A stretch of 32,978 nt of DNA from an uncultured Pseudomonadota bacterium (lineage in GTDB: Bacteria > Bdellovibrionota_B > Oligoflexia > Oligoflexales > CAIYRB01), in NCBI GenBank assembly GCA_903928445.1, contig CAIYRB010000004.1, forward strand, positions 1-32,978, written 5' to 3'. Positions 1 to 6,854 of this stretch are shown in pieces. The notes under the pieces are model-generated. The model saw only the letters and a list, made by a program, of their open reading frames with translations. It did no database searches and was not told the origin of the DNA. The position numbers and the translations under genes are program-made. How positions within the stretch are numbered: the first letter of the stretch is position 1; every line of letters starts with the position of its first letter.

Positions 1-8
1 CGTGTCGC

Positions 9-41
9 TGACTGACAAGTGAGTCAGTCACTTCCGGCAAC
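9..41. repeat. Palindrome plus first copy of a 19-nt repeat
   Basis: Two overlapping inverted repeats are visible: TGACTGAC (9-16) against GTCAGTCA (23-30), and AAGTGA (17-22) against TCACTT (28-33). The segment 23-41 (GTCAGTCACTTCCGGCAAC) recurs at 2683-2701 with one mismatch. The two copies bracket the foreign-looking ATPase gene and its scrap heap. It could be the end of a small mobile or REP-like element, but no transposase is attached. Confidence 0.5.
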
Positions 42-480
42 CCCCTTGAAACCACATAGGGCACCCTACGGGCTACTGCCCAAACTCAGTTGCTCCTGAG
101 CTTTAAGGGGCCTTCACAAATGCGGTCACCGATCACCCAAGCGCCCAGAAAGCGCACGCCGCACCTCGGCCACCACGTCAGCGCTGACTCCGACGAGTGA
201 TGCTCCTCATTTAAACGGACCCCGTCAAATCCAACGGCCACGTCCGCGTCAAAAGCCTTCGCGCGAGGCTACCTATCACACTAATATTATTGTATTTTAC
301 TTCGCAAGTCGCATTTCACCAGGACAGACCGCCGGTCCAAATACACTGGGTAAAAGTCTGGGAATTAAGATTAATATCACCGGTATAACTCGCCAAATGG
401 ATAATTTTTACGGTGTAAAAATCGCTAAAATCTATGACTCTCAAGCTTAAAATGTTACATTTTCCCGCAGATCATTAAGT
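42..480. other. Gene-poor stretch with a composition break
   Basis: No convincing gene occupies this stretch. The left half (to about 265) is GC-rich and may hold an eroded coding scrap on the minus strand. From about 270 it becomes AT-rich, matching the ATPase gene that follows, so the break may mark an insertion edge. The AT-rich part (roughly 275-470) probably contains the ATPase promoter, but no single -35/-10 pair stands out. Confidence 0.35.
126..268 (-). pseudogene. Possible frameshifted C-terminal gene fragment
   Basis: Reading the minus strand from 268, one frame gives a coding-looking stretch around DADVAVGFDGVRLNEE. After a shift of one frame the reading continues as GVSADVVAEVRRALSGR and stops at 126-128. 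Neither part has a start or a recognisable family. This may be the decayed end of a gene cut by the neighbouring insertion, or chance in GC-rich DNA. I assign no function. Confidence 0.2.
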
Positions 481-525
481 TTGGTCGAATCCAAACGTCC
501 ACCAAATACCGGCTGGGTCAAATGC

Positions 526-1845
526 ATGCTAAACCGAAGAGCTGCGCAGGATATTCGTGACTGGGTAAGGTCCGGCACAAAACCACTCATCGTCACTGGT
601 GCACGGCAGGTCGGAAAGACCTTTGCAGTGCGCGAGACAGTAACGCCGTTATGCCGCCAGCTGCATTTGTTCAATTTCGAAAAGCAGCCGTCTCTCGCTG
701 CTATTTTTGCACATGATCTTCATCCGCTGGAGATTATTAGCAAACTGGCGATAGCAATCAACAGGGATATTAACCTGCAACAAGACATCATCTTTTTCGA
801 CGAGATACAGGCATGCGGCCAAGCACTGACCTCACTAAAATATTTTCACGAAGATTTGCCAGCAGCAAAGATCATCGCAACGGGTTCCTATATCGGCTTG
901 ATGCAAGGTTTTCCAGTCGGAAAGGTGGCGACATTAGAAATGTTTCCACTGACTTTTAGTGAGTTTCTAGCTGCGATTCTCGATTCAGGGCCTGTATTCG
1001 AAGCCTATAGAAACAGCGACTATTCCCCGGAGGCATTTAAAATTATATGGCCACTGCTGCTCGAGTATTTTTATGTGGGCGGTCTACCAGAGGTGGTGTC
1101 CTTATGGGTGCAAAAAAGGCGTGTAGCGCCAGTTGAAGGCCTCGGTGTAGTTCGCAGCAGGCTCAACGAGTTACTCAATCACTACATACTTGATTTCGGA
1201 AAATACGCTGAGCGAAACGCCAATCATATAGTCGGATTATTTAATAACATTCCTTATCAGTTAGCACAAAACATTGACTCGTCGGTTATCAAATACAAAT
1301 TTAAGCATGTTTTGCCTAAAAAGAAGTCGTATGCCGAGCTCGAAGGTCCGCTACTCTGGCTAGAACAAATGCGAATGCTGCATCGTAGCTTTATCGTTAA
1401 AAATCCTGCGCTCCCTCTGATACCGTCAGAATCGATTTTTAAAGCATTTGTGTTTGATATGGGAATTCTCGCGACGCAACTAAACCTGTCATATACTGAA
1501 ATAGCTAATGCAAACTTTGATTATAAAGGGTTTGTGGCTGAAAACTTTGTTGCTCTAGAACTAAAAGCCGCTGGGATGAAGAAAATTCACTCCTGGCAGT
1601 CGCAAGGAGACTCAGAGATCGAATTTCTAGCACCACATCCTAGTGGCATATCGATTCCTATTGAGGTGAAGTCAGGTAAACGCACCATGGCAAAGAGCTT
1701 GGAAACATACCGCAAGATGTATCGTCCTCCGCTGGCTATTAAACTTGTCGGTAGCAGTGGCGGCACTTCAGGTGAGCTACGTACGTTGCCGCTTTACTAT
1801 GCGGAAAGGATTCCCGGCCTCATCGCAACGGGAAGTTTTTCTTAA
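526..1845 (+). CDS. AAA-family ATPase with DUF4143 C-terminal domain
   Basis: A 439-residue P-loop ATPase of the AAA_14/DUF4143 family, cytoplasmic, cellular role unknown for most members. The N-terminus holds the Walker A motif GARQVGKT (about residues 25-32) and a Walker B strand IIFFDEIQ. The C-terminus holds the family's PD-(D/E)XK-like signature: a conserved E before the domain, then EIEF and IEVKSG. Length is normal, so it looks intact. I chose ATG 526 because MLNRRAAQDIRDWV matches how the family usually starts; a TTG at 481 would add 15 residues. Neither start has a clear ribosome binding site. Codon use is much AT-richer than all later genes, and transposase and other gene scraps follow immediately, which suggests horizontal acquisition. 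Confidence 0.85.
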   Translation: MLNRRAAQDIRDWVRSGTKPLIVTGARQVGKTFAVRETVTPLCRQLHLFNFEKQPSLAAIFAHDLHPLEIISKLAIAINRDINLQQDIIFFDEIQACGQALTSLKYFHEDLPAAKIIATGSYIGLMQGFPVGKVATLEMFPLTFSEFLAAILDSGPVFEAYRNSDYSPEAFKIIWPLLLEYFYVGGLPEVVSLWVQKRRVAPVEGLGVVRSRLNELLNHYILDFGKYAERNANHIVGLFNNIPYQLAQNIDSSVIKYKFKHVLPKKKSYAELEGPLLWLEQMRMLHRSFIVKNPALPLIPSESIFKAFVFDMGILATQLNLSYTEIANANFDYKGFVAENFVALELKAAGMKKIHSWQSQGDSEIEFLAPHPSGISIPIEVKSGKRTMAKSLETYRKMYRPPLAIKLVGSSGGTSGELRTLPLYYAERIPGLIATGSFS

Positions 1846-1905
1846 GGTGCATTGTCATAGCAGTGACCACTTCGGCTCATGCAATGTAAGCCAGTATTTG
1901 CGTAT
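1842..1905 (-). pseudogene. IS3-family transposase scrap
   Basis: On the minus strand the end of an open frame reads MSRSGHCYDNAP and stops at 1842-1844. The pattern S-M-S-R-x-G-x-C-Y-D-N-A is the signature just before the catalytic Glu of IS3-family OrfB (rve/DDE) transposases. Here the frame stops before that Glu, so only a fragment survives. It abuts the 3' end of the AAA ATPase gene tail to tail, with stop codons overlapping by a few bases. How far the homology extends beyond about 1905 I cannot tell. Confidence 0.6.
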
Positions 1906-2018
1906 TCCGCGCGTAAGCGGGGGGCTGGTTCCGGCGCCAGGCGGGGGTCGTGGGTCGCCGCAAGCAGGATCGTTGCGGTACCGCTTCTTGATTTTTCGTG
2001 GCTCTGCCACCGTAATAC

Positions 2019-2174
2019 ATGAAATTCCGTGGCGGAGTCCCTAATGTGCCACAGAACCTCTATCTCAACGATATTATTAAGAGAAAGAGCCTCTTTTTGC
2101 TGGGTCCTCGGCAGACTGGCAAATCGACCTTGCTTAAGACGGTCTTTCCCGACTGCCGCTATATCGATGTGTAG
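2019..2174 (+). pseudogene. Truncated AAA/DUF4143 ATPase N-terminus
   Basis: An ATG at 2019 opens a 51-codon frame containing LYLNDIIKRKSLFLLGPRQT followed by GKSTLL. This is the start and Walker A loop of a second AAA_14/DUF4143 ATPase, of the subtype whose loop reads LxGPRQTGKST. The frame ends at TAG 2172-2174, right after DCRYIDV, where normal members continue for more than 300 residues. Everything after the P-loop is lost and replaced by an unrelated kinase fragment in another frame, so it is a pseudogene. Confidence 0.75.
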
Positions 2175-2334
2175 TGGCACCAACGACGAGCGCGGCACTG
2201 GCTTCGGCCTGCCGCTTGCCAAGCAATTCGTCGAGGCATTCGCTGGCGATATTGGCGTGATCTCAACAGAACAGACTGATGATCCCGCTGGAGAGCATGG
2301 GACGACGTTTACGCTGCGTGTCAAATCGGCGTGA
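2173..2334 (+). pseudogene. Histidine kinase C-terminal (HATPase) scrap
   Basis: From 2173 the frame reads ERGTGFGLPLAKQFVEAFAG and ends with TTFTLRV. This is the G2 box (GTGFGLP) and last strands of a GHKL ATPase domain of a sensor histidine kinase, ending at TGA 2332-2334. The dimerisation domain, catalytic His, N box and G1 box are absent. The fragment joins directly to the truncated ATPase upstream, which marks a recombination junction near 2173. Confidence 0.7.
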
Positions 2335-2367
2335 GCTTGGCTGTGTTAGACGACACCGTTGGGTGTT

Positions 2368-2631
2368 TTATTCCTTTGTTTGCTGCTTTTGTAAGGGTCG
2401 TAGGTGAATGATGCCGAACAGCACGGTCTGCAGAACACTCACCCATAGCGGCCCTGAATACCGACGCACCGTCTTAAGCATCAACACGGCTTCCAGTGAG
2501 TGCCCCGCAAGCAGCGAAGCGGCAGCGATTTGCGCAAACCAAAGTCCCTGACTCGCGGGTAGGAGGCCAAGGTAGCCGGCCAGTGCCGATGCGTAGACCC
2601 CGAGAAGGAATATTTTTAGCACGATCGTCAT
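2368..2631 (-). CDS. DUF1145 family small membrane protein
   Basis: An 87-residue protein with three hydrophobic segments (about residues 3-24, 30-52 and 60-80) separated by short charged turns. The spacing and the motifs GHSLEAVLML and LQTVLFGIIHL resemble the YhhL/DUF1145 family of inner-membrane proteins of unknown function. The start is ATG 2629-2631 because GGAGG sits five bases upstream (2637-2641 on the minus strand). A possible four-residue upstream extension lacks this support. It stands alone between the scrap region and the divergent HTH gene. Confidence 0.65.
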   Translation of the reverse strand: MTIVLKIFLLGVYASALAGYLGLLPASQGLWFAQIAAASLLAGHSLEAVLMLKTVRRYSGPLWVSVLQTVLFGIIHLRPLQKQQTKE

Positions 2632-2682
2632 GCAAGCCTCCAAGTTGTCAGACCTTTACGGGATTGTACACGTCTTTAGGGG

Positions 2683-2701
2683 GTCAGTCACTTCCGCCAA
2701 C
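2683..2701. repeat. Second copy of the 19-nt GTCAGTCACTTCCG repeat
   Basis: GTCAGTCACTTCCGCCAAC matches positions 23-41 in 18 of 19 bases and has the same orientation. It lies between the DUF1145 start and the HTH gene. With the first copy it brackets about 2.6 kb of accessory DNA. Confidence 0.5.
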
Positions 2702-2749
2702 GGCATGTAATTATTGGCAGTGCGAAAGCGTCGGTTACAGCCGAAATCC

Positions 2750-3154
2750 ATGTCCTCCACTGCTTCCAAAAGAAAAGCCAAAAGACGAGTCGTCCCGACC
2801 TCGCGAAAGCTGCGGCGCGTTACCGCGAGCTTGCCGTCCGCCTCAAAGGCTGAGAGGCAACCTCCTGTCAGCACACCGGAGTCGCTCTTCCTAGATCTCG
2901 GTTTCTCCGCCGAGGAGGCGCGCCTGCTTACCATCAAATCGGACCTCTGCAACCAGATCCTGAAGATCGTCCGCAAGTGTAGCTACAGCCAAAAGGATTT
3001 GGCCAAGATCTGGGGCAAGCCCCAGCCCCGGGTGAGCGAAATCCTAAACTGCAAGCTCAGCCTGTTCTCGATCGACATGCTGGTCACCTATCTCGGTCAA
3101 CTCGGTGTTCATGTCACGTTAGCGGTTGCTCGAGAGCGTAAGGCCGCGAGTTGA
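2750..3154 (+). CDS. XRE/HTH_37-like DNA-binding protein
   Basis: A 134-residue protein with a lysine/arginine-rich disordered N-terminus (about 1-40) and a helix-turn-helix domain (about 60-125). The core pattern is K-x-x-L-x-x-x-I then YSQKDLAKIWGKPQPRVSEI and KLSLFSIDMLVTYL. This layout matches the HTH_37/XRE group that often serves as the antitoxin of HigB/RelE-type toxins. No toxin gene is visible next to it, so it could equally be an orphan antitoxin or a stand-alone regulator. Start is uncertain: ATG 2750 is the first ATG; GTG 2720 and TTG 2714 are in frame and none has a clear ribosome binding site. It converges on the MBL-fold gene. Confidence 0.65.
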   Translation: MSSTASKRKAKRRVVPTSRKLRRVTASLPSASKAERQPPVSTPESLFLDLGFSAEEARLLTIKSDLCNQILKIVRKCSYSQKDLAKIWGKPQPRVSEILNCKLSLFSIDMLVTYLGQLGVHVTLAVARERKAAS

Positions 3155-3188
3155 AGGGTGGGCAGGCCGCAGCATGTTATGGACGGTG

Positions 3189-4109
3189 CTAAAAGCGAAA
3201 GCCACCCTCGCTAGCTTGTTTGCGTTGTCGGATCGGCCGCCGCAGCGAGTCAGCCGAACCGAGGTGCTCGCCATGCTGCCAAAACAGTCGCAAGGGATCA
3301 TCTTGTTTAGTGTGGCGCGATGCTGCTTGAAATAGATCTGCTTCGAGACAAAGCGGACTGGTGGCTGAGTGCCGCTTGGCAACGCTTAATGGCAAAGTCT
3401 GACCTAGGATCTGCCGATGCGTTTCTAGCGCCAGAGTTGGGTTGTTGTTGTGTGCTGACAGATGCGCCAAGCAGACCCATTGCAGACGGTCACTCGCCGC
3501 TGCGGCGACCAATCCTGCCGCATCCGCGTTGGAGATATGCCCACGCGGCCCGCTGATCCGAGCCTTCAAGGCAGCGGGATAGGGGCCATGGATCAACCGC
3601 TCATGATCGTAGTTACTCTCCAGATAAAGTCCGTCCACCTGAGCCACCAAGTCCCGCAACTCGCTGTACACGTGACCAAAGTCCGTACAGATGCCAAGTC
3701 GGTGGCACCCATCGTCGACGGTATAAACGACCCCATCGACAGCATCATGCGGTGTCGGCAGGCTGCTTATGGTCACCGGCCCGATACGGACGCTATGTCC
3801 TGCCTGAAAGTGCCGCACGTCCACCTTGGTGCTTAGGTCGTAGCGGCGCTGAGCGACCCGGTAGGTCCGTGCCGTGATGTAGAGCGGAAAGCCACCGGAC
3901 CGAGCGACTGCACCGGCATGGCGAACATGATCGCCATGCTCATGCGAGATAAACATCGCGTTGATCGCCTCGAGCTGGATGCCGAAGGTGGCAAGGCGCG
4001 CTCTGACCAAGCTGGTGCTGAGGCCGCCGTCAAAAAGCAAGGCCACGCCTCCGGCCTCGACGTAGATGCAATTGCCATTACTGCCCGACTGCAGGGGAAT
4101 CATGCGCAC
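3189..4109 (-). CDS. YycJ/WalJ-like MBL-fold hydrolase
   Basis: A cytoplasmic metallo-beta-lactamase-fold protein. It opens with LQSGSNGNCIYVEAGG and has the metal-binding HEHGDH at residues 56-61, then TPHDAVDGV, CTDFGH, ESNYD, GPRGHISN and AHLSAHNN. The order and spacing are those of the YycJ/WalJ (VicX) group, proposed to be a single-strand exonuclease or DNA-repair factor. The core ends near residue 250. A further ~50 polar residues, rich in R, S and H, are not part of the usual family length. The frame begins with GTG 4107-4109, with ATG at 4101-4103 as an alternative; neither has a strong ribosome binding site. Confidence 0.8.
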   Translation of the reverse strand: MRMIPLQSGSNGNCIYVEAGGVALLFDGGLSTSLVRARLATFGIQLEAINAMFISHEHGDHVRHAGAVARSGGFPLYITARTYRVAQRRYDLSTKVDVRHFQAGHSVRIGPVTISSLPTPHDAVDGVVYTVDDGCHRLGICTDFGHVYSELRDLVAQVDGLYLESNYDHERLIHGPYPAALKARISGPRGHISNADAAGLVAAAASDRLQWVCLAHLSAHNNNPTLALETHRQILGQTLPLSVAKRHSATSPLCLEADLFQAASRHTKQDDPLRLFWQHGEHLGSADSLRRPIRQRKQASEGGFRF

Positions 4110-4332
4110 GGTGAGGGCTGCCTTTCGCCTCGAGGTGGTCGATGGATATCACAGATATGGAGAGTTATGGCGGTCAGCAAGAAACGCGCGAGCTGCTAGT
4201 GGAAGGCGTTTCGCAGTAAAACATAACCGTGGTTGGTGGGTGAATGCAAGATGTCAGTAGGCCTAAACCAGGGGGCTGACCGACCCAATCTTTCTGGATT
4301 AGTAGCTTTAACGAGTTAAGGTTGTGGGTCGA

Positions 4333-5985
4333 CTACGCCGGCTCACCATCCTCTAGGCTCGCCACATACTCAGCCACCTTACCTATGTGCGCCAAGATAT
4401 CCTTCGCCAAGACACCATGCTCGCCGACCTTCTCGGCAGCGATCTTCGCCGCCCAGCCGAGCAGCGCTTGCGCCCGCAGCGCACTCGTCACCGCGCTGAC
4501 GCCAATCGCCCCGTGCGCTCCCGCCGCGCCAGCAAATAAATCGCCGGAGCCAGCTCGTGCTAGCGCGATACTACCAGCGTCGCAGATAAACGACGGCATC
4601 TCCGGCGGTCCCGACACCACGACCGGAGTCGCGCCTTTGTACATCAAGGTGATGCCGAGCGAGGCGGCAATGTCTTTGACTTGTGCCGCCGCCTTTGCAC
4701 TCAGCGGAGCTGGCAAGGACGTCGGTCCTAGTTTCGTCCATTCGCCTGGGTGCGGTGTCAGTAGCCAGCGCTCAGGATCGATTTCTAGCGCCTTAAGCAA
4801 GGCAAAGCTGCCGCTGGTGGCGGCTGCATCGAGAACCACCAGACCCTTGGTGGTGCTGGTAAACTCCGCCAGCTCCTCCATGACCTCAGGGGTGAGCGGA
4901 TTCTCCATCATGCCCGGGCCGATGACCACGGCGCGGACTTTACGCTCTTGGAGAAACTTCGCCAATGAAAGGCTGTTTAGTTGGTCGCCACCTTGAAATA
5001 AGTCCTCAAAGACTAACTCACGCGGTACGTCTCCGCGCAGCGTCGCTAACGCCGACTGCGGCATGGCCAGGCTGACCCAGCCGGCGCCGCAGCGCAAGGC
5101 GCTCATGCCAGCAAGGATCGGCGCCCCGGTTTTGCCGGCGCTGCCGCCGATGATCAAGACATGGCCGCGGTCATATTTGTGGGCGCTGCGCGGCAGCTCT
5201 TGCCATGGGTTTGTTTCGATCAGCACGCCGCCGTCTGGCAGCATAAACGCCGGGCGCGGTGGCGCACCTTCGCCACTGGCCAAACACTGCTCTAAAGCCT
5301 TGCGTGGGAAGCCGATGGACAGGCAGATGACCTCGCCGCAGACATCACGAGCTGGCGCCAACACTAAGGCCGGTTTATTGCCGCCAAAGGTCAAGGTCAC
5401 GGTCGCTTGAAGTGGCACGCGCTGCGCTTCACCAAGGTCGATATCGAGCCCGCTCGGCACGTCGAGTGCCACGACGGTGGCGCCTGGGATGGCTTGGGCT
5501 TCGCTGAGGGCGTGAAAAGCCGGTGCTTGCTGGTCGAGGACGCCGCCAAAGCCGATGCCGTAGACGCCGTCCAAGATCACCGGCTCGGCGCGCCGGTAGT
5601 GGTTTAATGCGCCTTTTTTGTAGATATTGGCGGTGAAACCCGAGGCCCGCAGGGTCTTTAACTGGGCCGCACATAGTGGGTTTGGGCCGTCGTCACGGCC
5701 GCTGGGGACGAGGAAGACGTGCACCTCGGCGCCGGCTTCCGCCAGCCAGCGTGCCGCAACCAGGGCGTCACCCCCGTTGTTACCATAACCAGCGAGGACT
5801 AATATCGGCGACTCGTCGACAAGGTCCGCGTTCATCAGCCAATCAGCGACGGCTTTACCGGCGACCTCCATCAAGGTCGCGGCAGCGATTCCGTAGTCAG
5901 CGCTGGTGGCTTGGTCGATCCGGCGCGCTAAGGCCCGGTCCCAGAGATAGTCGCCGACGATGGCCAGTGAGCTTTCAGCGCTCAT
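4333..5985 (-). CDS. nnr: Bifunctional NAD(P)H-hydrate epimerase / ADP-dependent dehydratase
   Basis: A 550-residue cytoplasmic fusion that repairs damaged NADH and NADPH: the N-terminal YjeF_N domain interconverts the R and S hydrates, and the C-terminal YjeF_C (ribokinase-like) domain dehydrates the S form using ADP. The epimerase half shows GYGNNGGDALVAARWL (from about residue 66) and VVALDVPSGLDID. The dehydratase half shows YDRGHVLIIGGSAGKTGAP, LTPHPGEW, YKGATPVVV and GSGDLFAG with the catalytic Asp at 482. GSGD replaces the commoner GTGD. Its ATG overlaps the stop of the upstream gene as ATGA (5982-5985), so it should be translationally coupled and last in a three-gene operon. Confidence 0.95.
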   Translation of the reverse strand: MSAESSLAIVGDYLWDRALARRIDQATSADYGIAAATLMEVAGKAVADWLMNADLVDESPILVLAGYGNNGGDALVAARWLAEAGAEVHVFLVPSGRDDGPNPLCAAQLKTLRASGFTANIYKKGALNHYRRAEPVILDGVYGIGFGGVLDQQAPAFHALSEAQAIPGATVVALDVPSGLDIDLGEAQRVPLQATVTLTFGGNKPALVLAPARDVCGEVICLSIGFPRKALEQCLASGEGAPPRPAFMLPDGGVLIETNPWQELPRSAHKYDRGHVLIIGGSAGKTGAPILAGMSALRCGAGWVSLAMPQSALATLRGDVPRELVFEDLFQGGDQLNSLSLAKFLQERKVRAVVIGPGMMENPLTPEVMEELAEFTSTTKGLVVLDAAATSGSFALLKALEIDPERWLLTPHPGEWTKLGPTSLPAPLSAKAAAQVKDIAASLGITLMYKGATPVVVSGPPEMPSFICDAGSIALARAGSGDLFAGAAGAHGAIGVSAVTSALRAQALLGWAAKIAAEKVGEHGVLAKDILAHIGKVAEYVASLEDGEPA

Positions 5986-6284
5986 GTGCGAGTGACCTTG
6001 CCGCCGGCCTTTTCGACGATTTTGACGATTTTTTCGGTGACTTCACCTTTGAAAGCCTTATGCGTGAAGGCGATCTTCTCGCTGCTCAAGGTGTACTCGA
6101 GCCCGCCTGAGTGGGACTTCTCGACAAAGCTCAGGACCGAGGTCCCGAGCTTGCTGATGGTCACGCTGAGGGTGCCAGGGACGACTTTGAATTCCAGGAT
6201 CTCAGCGAGTGCCCGACCGCCGAGGGCGGAGGTGATGCTGGCGATGACTTTTTCGCGATCGGTTTCAGGAAAATGGATCCGCAT
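5982..6284 (-). CDS. Small conserved-looking protein of unknown function
   Basis: A 100-residue soluble protein with no signal peptide and no family I recognise. Predicted alternation is helix (PETDREKVIASITSALG), then several short strands (ILEFKVVPGTLSVTI, LEYTLSSEKIAF), then a lysine-rich helix (VTEKIVKIVEKAGG). I chose ATG 6282-6284 because AAAGG lies 8 bases upstream; a TTG directly before it is in frame. The stop of the upstream gene lies a few bases before the start, and its own stop overlaps the ATG of the NAD(P)HX repair gene. This tight layout suggests a function linked to that enzyme or simply co-expression. Confidence 0.7.
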   Translation of the reverse strand: MRIHFPETDREKVIASITSALGGRALAEILEFKVVPGTLSVTISKLGTSVLSFVEKSHSGGLEYTLSSEKIAFTHKAFKGEVTEKIVKIVEKAGGKVTRT

Positions 6285-6287
6285 CAA

Positions 6288-6788
6288 TTAGCCTTTATAG
6301 GTAATATCGCCGGCTTCATGGGCGGCGCGTGTCAGTGCCTCGAATAGCCTTTTAATAATCAGCTCACCGCCCAGAAGCAAGGCGTTATCCAGGCGCCAGC
6401 TCAAGGTACCAAAAGAATCAGCCTCTGGCGTGAAGCGGTACAGCTGGCGGGCTTTGCGCTCAAATCCGGTGACCGTGATCAAGGTCGTCTGCAGATAAGG
6501 GGCAGCGAAGGCGACGGTGATCTGGCAGCGACCGAGCAGGAGCAGGAATCCGGCCTCGCCTTTGCCGCTAGCCTGGTGCTGCAAGGGCACGATGCTGATG
6601 CGCAGGCGCTGGTTGGATAGGTCGGCGAGGATTTGGCTCGACTCTTCGGCCGCCTCCATCAGCTCGCCGAGCGAATCAGCCAGACGCCGCTCCAACTGGG
6701 CCGCCACCGCAGCCTGGTCGTTGACGATCCAGTGGCCGTCCTGCCACCGTGCCGCCGCTAGATGCATCAACCATTCATGATCGGCCAT
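6288..6788 (-). CDS. Hypothetical protein, first gene of the nnr operon
   Basis: A 166-residue protein without signal peptide or membrane segment. The first half is an Ala/Glu-rich helix (about 25-55, AAVAAQLERRLADSLGELME); the second half alternates strands and ends with a helix (LIIKRLFEALTRAAHEAG). I do not recognise a family. The ATG at 6786-6788 is preceded by GGAG at five bases. A TTGACA lies about 50 bases upstream (6837-6842). It ends one or two codons before the next small gene, so the three genes to 4333 form one operon. Confidence 0.7.
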   Translation of the reverse strand: MADHEWLMHLAAARWQDGHWIVNDQAAVAAQLERRLADSLGELMEAAEESSQILADLSNQRLRISIVPLQHQASGKGEAGFLLLLGRCQITVAFAAPYLQTTLITVTGFERKARQLYRFTPEADSFGTLSWRLDNALLLGGELIIKRLFEALTRAAHEAGDITYKG

Positions 6789-6813
6789 CGCTGCTCCACT
6801 CCGTGCGTCTAGG

Positions 6814-6842
6814 CATCAGAAATCGTTAGAAATTTCTGTCAA
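6814..6842 (-). promoter_or_regulatory. Possible sigma-70 promoter for the nnr operon
   Basis: On the minus strand a perfect TTGACA (-35) lies at 6842-6837, with CTGATG at 17 bases' spacing or TGATGC at 18 as a poor -10. The spacer contains a 7-bp inverted repeat CAGAAAT/ATTTCTG (6817-6838) that could be an operator. The -10 is weak, so the assignment rests on the -35 and position. Confidence 0.3.
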
Positions 6843-6854
6843 GTGCGAGTTTTT

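Noticed and set aside
2977..2990. TGTAGCTACA palindrome as another activator site
   Set aside because: It lacks the eight-base spacer, lies inside the HTH coding region, and has no sigma-54 promoter nearby.
4281..4331. CGACCCA/TGGGTCG inverted repeat just after the nnr stop, as a terminator
   Set aside because: The loop is long (37 bases) and no T-run follows on the minus strand, so it is too weak to list as a terminator.
4322..4996. 224-residue plus-strand open frame
   Set aside because: It is the antisense of the NAD(P)HX repair gene, which is certain from its motifs.
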